From Monosporascus cannonballus (Eukaryota; Ascomycota; Sordariomycetes; Xylariales): DNA of 64,000 nucleotides. Shown in pieces: positions 1 through 13,713 of this stretch (positions are counted from its first letter, which is position 1; the number at the start of each line of letters is the position of its first letter). A program made the position numbers and the translations under genes. Under the pieces are notes generated by a model. That model was given only the letters and a program-made list of their open reading frames with translations. It had not been told where the DNA came from and ran no database searches. The stretch is taken from contig QJNS01000046.1 of NCBI GenBank assembly GCA_004154925.1, positions 186,001 to 250,000 of the forward strand. Direction: 5' to 3'.

Positions 1-959
1 AAAAGTAATTAAAAAGAAGACAAAAAAGAAATACAAAGCCGAGACTTTAAAAGAAAAAAAGTTATTATGGAACAAATATTAGATTTCGTATTTTAAAAAG
101 TTTAAACCTTAAAAAAGAAAAATTTTCGATTTGTAAAAAGAAAAAGAAATAGGGTTTTTTTTGATTTAGCTTAATTAAAGAACGAAATTCAGAAAGTAAT
201 AATTAGTTTCTTTCGATTACAACGAAATTAATATACAAAAAACTTTGATTTTATCGTTATTCGATATAAACCGGATATGGAAAAAATTGGTTTACTTTAT
301 AGTGATTATAGAATGCCAAATATTAAAGATTATAAATTAACTTTATTTAAACTCTATAATAAACTTTCGAATATAAAAGAATTTTAGGTTTAGAGCTAAT
401 TTTATCTTAAATTTTATGAATGTTTTTTAATTAGGAATTATTAAAAAGTAATAGTTATTTTTTAATTACTTATCGAAAAAAGCTTTTTAAGTCGAATTTA
501 TTATAAAATATTACTTACAAAATTACTCCGATAATTTTTCGGATATAACTAACTAATCCTTTAACGAATATAACGATTTGTTTTAAAAAATACGAATTTT
601 ATTTTGAACATTTAAATAAAAGAATATCTAATTAAAATTTTATTGTTTTTTATTAAATTAAGTTAACCTTTAAATATACGATTAAGCTCAACTGTGCGGC
701 AATTATTTTAATTTGTTAAAAAATTCGTTACTTTTTTTAAATAATAACCTAAAGTTTTATTTAAGGACGAATTATATACAGAGCCTAAACTTAGATCCTT
801 TATAAAATATACTGATAAGGTTATTATTATCGATCCACGTACTTTTTCTCGATACTTCGAAAAGAAAAAAACCGGCAAATAAAATTGCAATAAGGGCTTT
901 AATAGCCGAATTAAAAACATAAAGATAAGCGTTAAAAGAAAATAAGTACTATTTCGAAA

Positions 960-3900
960 AAGCCAAGAAAAATAAGTCTAAAATAAGGTATTTTAATTAT
1001 GGCAAAAAAGAGCATTTGAAAAAATAATATCGTTTTTTTGTTAAAAAGGATTTTTTTAATTCCAGAAAAAAGAAAAAAAACAATTAAATAAAAAACCGAT
1101 GTTAAAGCAGAAAAGAAAAAAATCTAATTGGATTTTTTTCTGGTTAAAATATATTATTACCATAATTACTTAAATTTAAAGCGATATCTCTAAGTATGAA
1201 AATTATTCCGTCTTCTAGAATTTTAAAGCTAAAGAGAGCAAATATTACTTAGGATAAACGGTTGTCAAAATAATTATATATTAGAATATCTTTATTATTA
1301 TAATATTTAAAAGTACTAAATATACGATAAAAATAGCTAGTTTCAATAAGTTATTAAAAATTGCAAAAATTATCCAGAGAATTTTACGACTTTTTAAAAT
1401 ATATTATTTCTCTAAAAAGAAATATTAACAAATCCTTACGACTTATTATATTTTATTCCTTGTTATTTTAATTATTATTTTATTTATTTTAAAATTAAAG
1501 AAAATCATAATTTTTAACCGGGATAGAACGAACAAAAGAATATTAAATTAAATAATAAATGCCGATATATAGAAATTTTACGATAGCTAAAATACTTTAA
1601 ACCTAATTATTTATATTTCGAATGAAAATGGAATTCAAAGGCTGCATTATAAAGATATCTATATTACTTTCCGATATTCTGCGTTTAATATAAGCTCTTA
1701 AATATAGGAATATCTTTTTCGAACATTCCTCTTTTTAACCTCATAATTCGAAAAGCATAAAACTAAAGAGAAATTTGGGAAAAGAGTAATTTTTCGCGTT
1801 TTAGAAAACAGCTCAACCTTAACTATTAATATAAGTAGAGCAAAACAAGATAGTTCCGGTACAAAAACGATTAATATATTAAATATACTATTAAAAGAGT
1901 TTGCAAATAAATATTCGTTTAAGCAAAATGATATTAGAAATTAAAAAACTATAAAGGTTTTTAAAATTAAAATATCGAAAAGTTTAAATTTGTAGAATGT
2001 TATACGAAGTTATAAACAGAATATATAATTAAATTAAAATTTCTTTTTAACACCAAAATAAACCCTTTAAAAAAATTAATCTAAGAACCGAAAATAATTT
2101 TTTTTCGTAACGGCAGAAAAACATTAAATTCTTTATAAATACAAATTAAAATTTTATGAATTACGTATAATAAATAATAATTTATTTACATACGAAAATA
2201 AATATGTTTTTAAAAAAACTCGAAATATTTACCGTACGAATTTAAAGATATTAGGAACGTATTTTGCTAAATATCGCCGATATCGCCGAATATAATATGA
2301 TTATAAAAACATCTTAATTTCATTTTAATAATTTATATATTAATTTAAAAATGCGGATATTTTCTTAGCAAAATAAAACGAAAATACACCAAAAAGATAT
2401 CTATAACTAGGTTATATTATTAAAAAAAGTACAGATTTTTAATTAAAACTTTTACAGTATTTTCAAAATATTGAAGATTTAAAATATTATTTAAAAAGAA
2501 GAAAATTATAAATTACCTTCATATAAGTAATAGAAGTATATAATACTTATTAAAAAAAGATATTTTCTTAAATCTTACAAATTTTATTATACAAATTTAA
2601 AAAAGTTAAAAACTTTATTTAAAAAAAGTATAATTAAATTTTAAAAAATTATCTTAAATTTTTATTTTTTTTGTTAAATATTTCTTTTTCTGGTTCCAAA
2701 AATTAAGAATAATAGGTAAAAATATTGACGAAAACGGAAACTTTATTTACCGAAACATATTTGATTACCGATAATTAAATAATATTATAATTAAAATAAT
2801 TTTTTTTAAAATTTCTATACGTTTTTGGAAAATGAAACGCTAATAAAATTAAATAATCTACGGCGTTTAATTTTTGCAATGGTTTTTACCGTATTAAAAT
2901 AGTTAAAAAAGAAAAACAAAAGACATATTTAGATTGTTACACAGATTTTACCAATATCGAATAATATATATAGGATTTATTAATACTTCTGCTAGTTTTT
3001 AAAGCCTAGTTATAATTATTTTCCGAGAATTTCTGGACAAATTTATATTTGTTTACTTCGACATCTTTATTTATTCTAAAATTTTAGAAAATTCCAAAAA
3101 AGGCGTTATTTAAATATTAAAAACTTTAAAAGAAAGGAATAGCCGAACTAATCCAGCTAATAACGTATAGTATATTTAAAAACTGGATTTTCTAGGCTTT
3201 ATTTTATGTTCGAATAAGTCTAAATTTAAAATGTGAACTTAGAAGTAATTAAAAACTAATTTATTTTGAATAAAGTAAATGTTATAAATATCTATTAAAT
3301 TTTAAGATTTACAGATTATGTATGTAATCTAATTAAGGATTATAAAAATATAATTAAATTATTAACGAAATGTATTGTTAAGAAATATACGAAAAAAAGT
3401 TTAAATTTTTAAAGAAAACAAAAAAGTCTTTTTTGAAAGTTTAAAGACAGAATTATTAAAGAATTAATAGTAGAATTATTTAACGTTTATAAAATGAAAT
3501 AAATAAAAATCTATACTTTGCATTATGTTTTAAATGCAGCTTTAGAATAATAGAAAATGGAAAATAATATCTAATAATATATTATTTAAATATATTTAAT
3601 TTACGATAAAAACTATGAATAATTATTAAACTTTTTAAGAAATAAAACCATTTTTAACGTAATTAAAAAAGCTTTTCGATATTTATTTCGATTATAAAAG
3701 ACTTATTCGATTTATAAAAGTTTAAAAACTAAATACACGATATAAAACTTAAATCATTTTTATCTAAATATTTAGTTATCAATCATATTTCTCTAGGGGG
3801 AAAAATTATTTAGGTAAGCATTTTTAATTGTAAAAGAAATTATAATTTCAAATTTCCCAAAATATTTAAATAAATATGACAGCATGATAAAAATAATATT

Positions 3901-5425
3901 ATACAGTTATACGAAATAATACAAAAAGTGATACTTAAATCTTTCATCCGGTTTCGAAATTTTTACAATATAAAAAACCTTAAAGAAATTTAACATCTAA
4001 ATCAATAAATAAAACATTAATTATTATAGCATAGAAAAGTTTATTTTTCAAAAAGAATAAAAATAATTCGTAAAACGATTGAACTAAAATTTATTATACG
4101 AATCTTAAAGAATTTTTAAAATTACTAAACGATTATAAAAAAGTACGACTTTTTAAAATTGTAACGAATAATTCAAAAAATCATCAAAAAATATAATATA
4201 TATAATAAAGCTAGAATAACATGCTATAAGCCTTACGGATTATTACAACCTATTAATATTCTGAATAATATATAGATTATTATAATTTGAGATTTTATTA
4301 TTACTTTTTTTTATAAAAAAGTCCAGTTTCTAGAATCGAGTACAATAAATATAAGTGATTATAGATAAAGTTACTAAATATAGATACTTTTTACTGTTTA
4401 GAAACAAGTAACGATAAAATAATTTGCTTATATTTTTATTAAATATTATTTAAAAAAAATATGAGATATTAAAAGGTTTATTGCCGATAAAAATACTTTT
4501 TTTATTTCCAAATTCGATATTAATTTCGTTTAAATTCATAGATATAGAGCCTAAATTTTCAATAACTTATTATTTTTAAACCGAAGGCTAAACCGAAAAA
4601 TTGAACTAAATTTTAGGATAATATTTTCGAAGTTACGTTAATTATTTACAAAATAATTAAGTAAATATTTACTATTAATAAAAATTACTCATAACAGATT
4701 GGTTAACAAAAATATAAATATATTTTTTATATATCTATATACAGACATAAAGTAACAACGAAACGACCTAAACACTAACTTAGCAAAATACTAAAAAATT
4801 ATCATAAAAGCGCTAAAACCGAAAATATTAATAACAAAAATTAAAATAATTTAAGATCGGTTTTAAATTGAATTATAATTCTTTTAATAACGAATAACTT
4901 AATGACCTAATAACAAATATAAATTAAAGTATTGATTTTTTTACAAATATAAAATCTATTTATTACGTTAAAAACAAAACGTTATATTAAATATTTTATA
5001 AATTAAAACGAAACACCCTATTAATAAGCTTAAATTTAAGAAGTCTGATTTGCTTAAAATAAAAAAAAGTTATTTTTAAAATTAATTATCGACTATTATT
5101 ACTTAAAACCATCGAAGTATATCCTGTTTTTTTATTTTTTATTTAAATTAATATCTCAAAACGTTTCGTTAAAAACCATTTAGAACTTAAAGGAGATTTT
5201 AATAAGTACGAAATTAAATAAATATTGGATTCCAAAATGGTTAAAAACAAACTTTAATATTTACTTAAATAAAAACAATACTTATATATAGAAAGTATTT
5301 AGGAATTTTTAGCTATTTAACGAATATAACGAACTTAGTTAAGACGTTTTACCGCCAAAATCATAACCGACCGTTTCTAACGCAGCCAAAGTTGCGAAAG
5401 ATGACGGTCTTCCGTTTAAATTTAA
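960..5425 (+). pseudogene. gag-pol polyprotein relic of A1
   Basis: This is a dead gag-pol reading frame with dozens of TAA/TAG codons. Near 985-1,040 the translation reads like a CCHC knuckle (NYGKK.HLKK) with its cysteines changed by C-to-T mutation. At 3,051-3,080 it reads VYFDIFIYSK, the reverse-transcriptase active site normally written Y-x-D-D. Near 4,210-4,300 it reads KARITCYKPYGLLQP followed by a DFI block, the start of the integrase core. At 5,203-5,285 it reads EIK.ILDSK...L.YLLK, a chromodomain. In chromoviruses that domain targets integration to modified histones. No part can be translated into a functional enzyme. Confidence 0.85.
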
Positions 5426-6045
5426 CCTTACAGCGTTTTATTTTTTTTAAAAAAAATTAAACGTTTTTACGATAACGTTTATTTCGAAAATAAACTGAGC
5501 TTATTTTGCGTTTATATAAAGTTGTTTCTTTTTAATCTCTTTTGTTTTATTAAATAATTCAGTTTATATTTTTTAATAAAAAATAACCAAAGGATTGTTT
5601 CTGTACAATATCCTGTTAAAAACGTAAGCGTTTTAATCAACCAAAAGGTTTTATTAATTTGTCTTTTATTTTGCGATGTTTCTTTTATAAACGCCTATAT
5701 TTCTTTGTTAATATTTACTAGCATTTTATATTTAAAACGTTATAAGCTCACCGTTAACGATAAATATAACAATTATAACTAAGGATGTTAATTACGAAAA
5801 AGTAATCGAATTTCCTAAAACGAACGTAATTCGAACAAAAAATCATTTTCGAATAAAAATTCTTACAAAAATCTATACGGTTATTACGCGTTTCTCGTTA
5901 ATTTAGACAAGGTTTTTTTTCTTATCGAATACAGCTTACTATGATAAAATTAATTAAAATATTTCCAAGAAACCTTTTCTAACAAAATAAAATATCTATT
6001 TACGATTTCTCTCTTTAGGACAAAAATCTTTAGAAAAGGAAAATA

Positions 6046-6262
6046 ATATTATAGGAACAAGAGTTTTTTGTTTCGGAAAAACTTACTTTTAAATCTTAAC
6101 GTAAATTTATTATAGATAAATTCGAGATAAGGGTTTTTGGCCTAATTAATAAAATTTAAATAATCTGATAAATTGATTCAATAACGTAAATTATATATAT
6201 TTATAATATATTTATTTTAAGAATTTGGATATATAATAAATCTGGTTTTTCTTTAAATAGCA
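6046..6262 (+). repeat. A1 3' LTR, left part (interrupted by A2)
   Basis: This is the first part of the A1 3' LTR. It is the inverted counterpart of the A2 LTRs: the stretch ending GGATATATAA...TTTAAATAGCA aligns to the reverse complement of A2 LTR sequence around 6,470-6,510. It stops exactly at TAGCA (6,258-6,262), the target site duplicated at 13,512-13,516. The start after the purine-rich run AGAAAAGGAAAAT is approximate. Confidence 0.7.
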
Positions 6263-6693
6263 TGTAACGAACCTGTCATACATCCACCTGGAGGTATAAG
6301 CAGTATCCGAAAAAGGTCTTAATTTGCAGGTAATAATAGGGCGAAAAATGATTTAGTATGTTCGTTAAGGAGATTTTAAGGTATTCCTTTCTTAATCAAA
6401 GAATAATATAATTACCTTTAGCTAAAAGCTTAAATTAATAACTAAGGAACAAAAAATTAAGTAAGTGGCTATTTACATAAGAAACCCAAATCTTATATAT
6501 CCTTTTTATCTTTCATATTTTTTATGGTTTTTGGGAATCTCGAGAAACTATGGTATCTGTCGTCCACGAATTTCCTGGTATCTTTGGAAATTAACAAAGA
6601 CCCAAGGTTTATCCAATAGAAAATGGAGATCCCGAACGTTTCTAACTTCTTGGGCCTCCTTTGGGCCTAGTGGAATCTTTTTTAAACGTAATA
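6263..6693 (-). repeat. A2 LTR (3' LTR of the minus-strand element)
   Basis: This LTR is 431 bp long and starts TGTAACGAACCTG. It matches 13,083-13,511 along its whole length, with differences that are almost all C/T or G/A. The final CA is changed to TA. A 94-codon open frame at 6,465-6,749 spans the LTR end and has no protein support. Confidence 0.92.
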
Positions 6694-7309
6694 TTATTCC
6701 TTCCTTTCCAGGATTTTTGTCCCCAAAAATAAAAAAAATAAATCCTTAATTTTTTTCTTTTTTTGCGTTATAGCATTATATTTAATTATATTAGATAAAT
6801 TTCGAAAACGTATTAAATTTTTTACTAAAAGTCGTTACGAACTAATTAAGTTAATTTTTTAATTTGGTTTCGAAATTATGCCGTATATGCGTTATTTCGA
6901 AAAAAAGGTTTTTTGCAAAATGTTAAAAGGTCGAAAAAGTTATTAGAATTATTTGGCGGCTAATATTTAATCCTGTAATAGGAATTATATTTCGCTTTTA
7001 TTACTTAAAAATATCCGGGCCGAAAAGTTCCGGATAAACCGAAAAAAATATCTGGTTATTTAATAATTCCAAAAATTGTCCAATCGTATTATTCGGTTAA
7101 ATCGTTAATTTGAATAGTTATATTCCAAAAAAGTGTTATTTATTTAAAGGGGGCTTAAAAACATAAATAAACTGAAAAAGCGAGAAAAACTGGATACGGA
7201 AAAGGATCGTAAAGAAAAAAAGCAAATACAACTTGTTTTAAAGTTAGATGCGTTAATAAAGGCATTTATTTCTTTCGATTAAAGCGCCGTAAGGGTTAAT
7301 TTAAGTGGG

Positions 7310-10300
7310 GGACCGTTATCGCCTGCGACTTTGGCTATATTGGAGACGGTCGGTCAGGATTTTGGCGGTAAAACGTCTTAATTAGGTTTATCGTATTTAT
7401 TAAGTGGTTAAATGATTTTTACGTATTTTTTTTATGTAAATATCTTTTTTATTTAATTAAGTACTGGATTTTATTTTTAATTATTTTGAAATCCAGTATT
7501 CGTTTAATTTCGTATTTGTTAAAGTTTTTTTCGAATTTTAAGTTTATTTTTAACGGGGCGTTTTTAAGTCCTGGTTTAAATAGAAAAATGTGGAAAATAG
7601 GGTATATCTTTATATTTTTGGATAATAACAATTTGTAATTAATTTTGGAAATAATTTCGTTAATTTTAAACGGTTTAAGTTTTTTAAAATCAAGCTTATC
7701 GCTGGGTTTTTTTATTTTGATTTGTAAAATATTCGAAATTACGTTTTGTTTCTGGCGTAATAGGTAAACCTTATTTTTTTTATTAAAATTAATCCTTTAA
7801 TTTTTTTCTTATTATAATACTGGGTTATCCGTTATTAAAGGAATTATAATTTATTTTAAAAATAGGCTTAAATTATTTTAATTTTTGTAATTAATATTTT
7901 TGCTTTTGGGGTAATTATAATAATCTTTGGTACCTTATTAAACAGTTATTTGGGTCGTTTTATTTTTATATTATATCCGTATATAGCTATATAAGGAAAT
8001 ACGCCTATATTTTCGTTAATTAATATATTATAAGCGATTTATATTAATAATAAAAATTTTACTTAGTTATTTTATTAATAATTAACGTAATTTCGCAAAT
8101 ATTATTTTAAGGTTTAATTTAATTTTTCGATTTAATTATCCGTTTAAGGATAATACGTTATCGAGAATTTAAGTTTAATATTAATTTATTTAAAAAAACT
8201 GGTATTAAATTTTAAAGTAAATAACGTATTTCGGTTTAAAACGATTTTTTTAAATATTTTATATTTATTAAGGTATTATTTAATAAAAGCGTAAGTTAAT
8301 TATTTTGCTGTTATATTTCTTTTAAAAAATAAAAAATACTTATATTTGGTAAATTTATTAATAATTACTTATATTCCGTTATATTTGACTTTAGTAATTA
8401 AGTTTTTAAATGGAAATAAATTAATAATAAAGTCCTAAATTATGGTATTCCATATTTTATCCGGAATATCGGTAGGTTATAATAACCTATAAAGCTTATG
8501 GCGTATTACCTTAGCCTTATTATAAATGTTGCAATTCTTAATAGTTATTTTAATTATACGGCGTAACTTAGGGAAATTATATTTTTCTTGCAACCATTAG
8601 GTAATTTTAAAAATTCCTTAATATCTATATAATAAGTCCTTATAGAATTCCTTTACAAATTATTTTTATTAATCCTTGGGAACATAAATTTTGCCATAAT
8701 ATAATAATTAATTTTTAGGTTATCCTTTTAGTTATTGGATTTTTTTTTGTTTTTCTATATTATAAGAATTCCGGAATTATATTAAAAGTTCGGTAATTGG
8801 TTTTTTTATTATTTTATACAGATATATAATTTTATCCTTATTATATTATAACATTTATATATTTTTTTTAGGAATTTTGGAATCGTAATCTTTTTTGTAA
8901 TTAAAAATATCCGCTTCAATATTTTTTTTTCCTTTGATATAATATATTTTGAAGTTAAATCTAGATAAAAAAATTTACTATCTTTTATATCGTTTGTTTA
9001 GCTTTTAGGTTTTCATAAATCGCATAAGATTTTTATAATTAAAATAAATATTAAAGGGTTTTTTTGTTCCGTTAAAGAAAGGTTTTTATTCCTTAAAAAT
9101 ATTAATAATTATTAATAATTTTTTATCGTAAATTTGGTATTTAAGTTCTGTATTTCGGAATGCTTTAAAATAATATGTTATTAGATATTATTTGCTGTTA
9201 CTTTTTTATTATTCCAAAATTGCGCCTAAGGCATATTTTAAAGTATTTGTTTTTAGTTATTTTGTTTTATTTGGATTTGGCATCCTTACGATAAATCTAC
9301 TGGTAATTGCTTTTTTTAATTCCCGGAATACTTTTTTTGCTTCCTTTAAAAGTTCGAATTTTTTCTTAACGTATTCCTTAGTAATAAGTTTCGTTAAAGA
9401 CCTAATTATATTTTTATATCCCTTAATTAAGCCGCATACGTAACCCGTAAATCTTAAAATCTATTAGATATTTATAATAATTATTTTATTAAAAATAAGT
9501 TAGTCCTTAATTGCTTTTAATTTAGAACGTTAAATTTGAATTTGTTTTGGTATAAAAATAAATTCCAAAAAATCCAATTTTTAAATATGCCATATATTTT
9601 TGGTAAAGTTAATTCGAATATTAATTTCGTTTAAAATTTTAAATACTTAAACGATATTTTTTTTGTACTTTTTTAAGGTTTCGAAATAAATAAAGATATT
9701 GTCGAAATAAACAAATACGAATTTATCCAAGAATTATCGGAAAATGGTTATTATTAAGTTTTGGAAACTGGCGGAAACGTTAATAAATCCTATAGGTATT
9801 ACTTTATATTCGTAAAGTCCATATATTATTTTAAATGCCGTTTTCCATTTTTTTTTAGTTATTTTGATACGGTAATAATTATTACGAAAATTAAGCGCCG
9901 TAAATTATTTAGTTTTGCTGGTATTTTTTTTTAAGGTATTTATAAAAGTTAAGGGATATCCGTTTTTAATTATAATATTATTTAATTATTTATAGTCGAT
10001 TATTTTTCGGTAAGTAAGGTTTCCGTCTTTATTAATCCTTTATTTATTATCTTTGGTTTTTGGTATTATAAGGATTAAATATCCAGCAAGGAAATTAAAA
10101 AATTAAATATATTTTTTTTTTCAGATTTAATTATATGCTTTTCTATAAAGCTTTTAATTTTTCTGGATTTATGTAGTAAATTTTGTAAAATTTAGGATAA
10201 TGTCCTTTTTTAATAAGTATCCGGTAATCTTATTGACCGTATAGCGGTAATTCGTAATTTCTTTTATTTTTAAATAATTTTTTACATTTTTGATATTCCG

Positions 10301-12556
10301 GAGGTACCGTAAAGATCTAATTAGGAACCCGTATTTCCTTAATAATATAGCAAATTTCTTAATTATCTTTATCTGGCATTTCGTCCCAAGAAAATATTCG
10401 TTTTTTTTAATTAATCCGTAAGTTACTGGAATAAAATTAAGGTATTCCTAAGATAATATCGTGTCCGGAAATATTAGCGATATCTAATAAGACGCGTTTT
10501 TAATATCCTTAAATTTGTATTAGGAATCTTTCCGTTTCTCGAAAAATTCGTCCGTTTTTGTAGGTGGATAAACTGCCGTTTACCGTACGCAATTTGTAAA
10601 ACTTTAATTTATATTTTTAAGAAATCTGATATTTTTCCGTTACTATAGGGGAAATAAAATTACTTTTTATTTCGGAATTAATTATGGCCTTAAATACTTT
10701 ACTTTTATATCGGAAAAAGATCTTAATTTGGTTGCGCGTTCTTTTCGTTATTTCGTATAAGGTTTTATCGATTAAGGCTTTTTGATACCTTATTTTCGAA
10801 AGCCTTTATAATTTTTTAATTTTTAATGGTTTTCGACTTAAGTAAACCTTTATTTGTAAATTTTTTTAATAATATGTTTGGTATATTAGTTATTCTTATA
10901 CCGGAACCATATTTTTTTGCCGTATTTATATTAAGGTTTCAAAATCTGGTTCTTTTCCTGGCTTATTTTTTTATTCCGTATTTCCCGAATTATAAGATTA
11001 AAAAGGTAAATTTCCGAAAAAGATATTCTTATATTTAAAAGTTCGTATTAAATATAAAGTATTAGGAAGTAATATAAATATCCTTATAATATAACTTTTT
11101 AATTTTATTTTAATTTAAGGTATAAGTAATAAAATTTAAAATATTTTAATTATTAAGAAATTTTAATATATCGGTATTTATTATTTAATTCGATAAAAGT
11201 TTTATTATTTTATCCGGATTAAAAGTTATTATTTTCTTTAGCTTTAAAATAAATAAAATAATGGTTTTAATAATAAGTAATAAAATGTAATAAATCGTAA
11301 AGGTTTATTAATAATATTTTTTTATAAATAATATATTTTAGGAATTTATAAAGTTCTAGGAATAATTATTTATAATTATTAATATTTAATCGAAATTAAT
11401 TATCCTTTATATATATTTTATACTTTTAAGAATTAAGGTAATATTAATATTTTAATTTTATAATTATTTTAAAAACCGTTTATCCGGGATAATACTTATA
11501 GGTTTTAACCTTACAATCCTGGCAAATAAAATAATTCTTGTATTTTGGGTTATCGTTTTGGATTTAAATAATTATGGCAATAATAAATTTTAATTAAAAG
11601 GAAATCGAATTAATTTTTTTCTTTTCTTTTTCTGCATTATTATCGGTTTTTTGTTTAACCGTTTTGGTTTTTTTCTGGGGTTAAGGAATTCCTTTTTTTT
11701 TGGAATTCCTTTTAGCGGAGGAGCGATATTTATTTTTGAAATTCCCTTTTTTGCCATAATTAAAATATTTTATTTTAAATTTATTTTTTTTAGGTTTTTT
11801 CGAAACGGAACTTATTTTTTTTTAAAGCTTGCCCTTATCCTTTTTAATTCGGCTGCTAAAATTTTTATCGTTATTTTATTTATCGGTCCTTTTTTTTTCG
11901 AAATACCGATTAAAGGTTCGTCGGTCGGTAATAATAACCTTATTTATATATTTTATAAAAAATCTAGTTTTAAGTTTTATATATAATTTGTTTTTAACTT
12001 AAGGCTTTAAATTATTATAATAAAGATAAAATAATACGTTTTTTGGTAAATTCGAAATGGCGGCTAAACGGTTAAATTTTGTCGTATATTTAAATGTTAA
12101 TTTGGTTTGGTAAAAAAAATAAAATTACTTAATAACGTCCTATTCCTTATCGGGATTGCCGAATAAAACGCATATTTTTTTTTCAAAGTTTTCGTAATCG
12201 CTAAAAATATAATTAATAAAATCCGAAAATTCCTTTAGGTATTTTTTGAAGTAATCCGTTAAAATAAGTTTAAATTATTGGCGAATTCGTCCGATTAGCA
12301 ATTAGGAAATAATTATTATTTTTTGATATTTTTTCGGCAAAAAGTTCTTATAGAACTTAAGGTAAAGCCTTATTTGAACCAAAAATCCATTAAGGTTTTT
12401 TGATCTGTTATAAGGCTTAGGGGGAATTGGTTTATAGCCTTTGACGTTTAGTATTCCATAGTAACCAGGGGGTGGAATGGTTTTTTCCCGTGTCCGAGTT
12501 ACGCCGAATAGTAATAGGGTCGAGGTTTTTTCTTGTATTCGCCTTAGGTCCAGCAA
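7310..12556 (-). pseudogene. gag-pol polyprotein relic of A2
   Basis: This is a dead gag-pol on the minus strand. An open stretch at 12,302-12,556 reads like Gag (FLVQIRLYLKFYKNFLPKKY). At about 9,684-9,724 the minus strand reads KFVFVYFDNIFIYF, the RT active site (Y-x-D-D with the second D changed to N). Around 8,440-8,500 it reads YRLL.PTDIPDKIWNTII.DFI, the integrase core entry. The open frame 7,449-7,631 reads VFHVSLLEP-like then YEIKRILDFKIIKNKIQYLIK, a chromodomain. Many nonsense codons are TAA/TAG where CAA/CAG is expected, the classic RIP product. Confidence 0.88.
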
Positions 12557-13082
12557 AAGGGGTTAGTAGCCGGCCCTTTGGCTTCGCCTTTTAGGGGAGC
12601 TAAATTAAGGAAAAACTGGCTTTTTTCCTTTTGTAAGCCGAATATTCTTTTTTTTTAGAGTTCGGACTTTTGTTATTAGGGCACTTAATCTTTTTTTCGT
12701 AATAAGTTTTTTTTTTTAACTTTCGGCCTTATATTTTTTTTTAATTTTTTTTTAACCGTTTTTTTTCCGACTCTTTTCCCTGGATTTTAATGATATCCTT
12801 AGGGGCCGGGGTAAGTTGTTATCTGGGTTACGAAGATAATGGGCCTTTTTAAAATTAAGTAATAAGGGGTATTATATTATTAAGTAGTTGGAAAACTTTT
12901 TTAATAAGGGGTAAATCGTTAAGTTTTATTAATAACGTTTCCTTAGTTAATAACGGAAATCGTATATATTATTTATTTTTTAAATATTATCTTATGTTAT
13001 TATTTATATTAAATTTAAAAAAGTTTATACCTTAATGAAGTAATAAATTATCTGTCGGTTATTAATTAAAAAATTATTAAAA

Positions 13083-13511
13083 TATAACGAACTTATTATA
13101 TATTTATTTAGAAATATAAGTAATATCTGAAAAAAGTTTTAATTTGCAAATAATAATAAGGCGAAAAATAATTTAGTATGTTCGTTAAGGAAATTTTAAG
13201 GTATTTTTTTTAATTAAAAAATAATATAATTATTTTTGGTTAAAAATTTAAATTAATAATTAAAGAACGAAAAATTAAATAAGTAATTATTTATATAAAA
13301 AATCCAAACCTTATATATCCTTTTTATTTTTCATATTTTTCATAGTTTCTGGGGATTTCGAAAGATTATGGTATTTGTCGTCCATAAATCTTCTGGTATT
13401 TTTGGAAATTGATAAAGACCCGAGGTTTATCCGATGGAAGGTGGAGATCCCGAGCGTTTCCAACTTCCTGGGCCTCCTTTGGGCCTAGTGGAGTCCCTTC
13501 TAAACGTAACA
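13083..13511 (-). repeat. A2 LTR (5' LTR of the minus-strand element)
   Basis: This is the 429-bp partner of 6,263-6,693. It starts TATAACGAAC (the RIP form of TGTAACGAAC) and ends TAAACGTAACA. It is followed at once by TAGCA, the duplicated target. Confidence 0.92.
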
Positions 13512-13713
13512 TAGCACTTATTTAATTTTCGCTTTTTAGTCGTTAATTTAAACTTATAATTAGAGGTAGCCGTTATTTACGATAGAAAGAGTTTTAAATA
13601 TATTTAACGAATTTATTATTAAATCATTTTTCGCCTTAATATTACTTGCAAATTAAGACCCTATTTCGGATACTAATTATACCTCCTAGCAGATGTATAA
13701 CGGGTTCGTTACA
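13512..13713 (+). repeat. A1 3' LTR, right part
   Basis: This begins with the TSD TAGCA and carries on the A1 LTR interrupted at 6,262. It is the reverse complement of the first ~200 bp of the A2 LTR and ends GGGTTCGTTACA at 13,713. Joined to the left part it gives an LTR of about the same length as the A2 LTRs. The next base on the right belongs to the Copia relic, so 13,713/13,714 is the right insertion junction of A1. Confidence 0.85.

Larger units (their letters stand above)
1..6262 (+). mobile_element. Ty3/Gypsy chromovirus relic A1 (RIP-degraded; 5' end beyond window)
   Basis: This is an AT-rich, stop-filled relic of an LTR retrotransposon read on the plus strand. The order of recognisable pieces is that of a chromovirus: Gag zinc knuckle (about 985-1,040), reverse transcriptase, RNase H, integrase and a C-terminal chromodomain (about 5,203-5,285). 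A purine run and the start of a 3' LTR follow near 6,046. The LTR stops at 6,262, where element A2 is inserted, and resumes at 13,512-13,713. The 5' LTR lies left of the window, so the element's own TSD cannot be checked. Sequence A2 is its close relative: the 3' coding ends (5,335-5,420 here, 7,310-7,385 inverted in A2) match after allowing for C-to-T and G-to-A changes. Confidence 0.85.
6263..13511 (-). mobile_element. Full-length Ty3/Gypsy chromovirus A2 (RIP-degraded)
   Basis: This is a complete element of 7.25 kb in minus orientation. Its two direct LTRs (431 and 429 bp) begin TGTAACGAACC or its RIP-altered form and end CGTAACA/CGTAATA. The 5-bp sequence TAGCA precedes the left LTR (6,258-6,262) and follows the right LTR (13,512-13,516), an exact target-site duplication of the usual Gypsy length. 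Internal order on the minus strand is gag (about 12,560), RT (about 9,700), integrase (about 8,480) and chromodomain (about 7,540-7,450). It is inserted in the LTR of its sibling A1, in opposite orientation. Confidence 0.92.

Noticed and set aside
6465..6749. 94-codon plus-strand frame
   Set aside because: It lies across the end of the A2 LTR, and the matching LTR (13,083-13,511) has no such open frame.
11651..11986. 111-codon plus-strand frame rich in Phe and Ile
   Set aside because: Antisense to the A2 gag-pol relic; composition is that of lysine/glutamate-rich coding read backwards.
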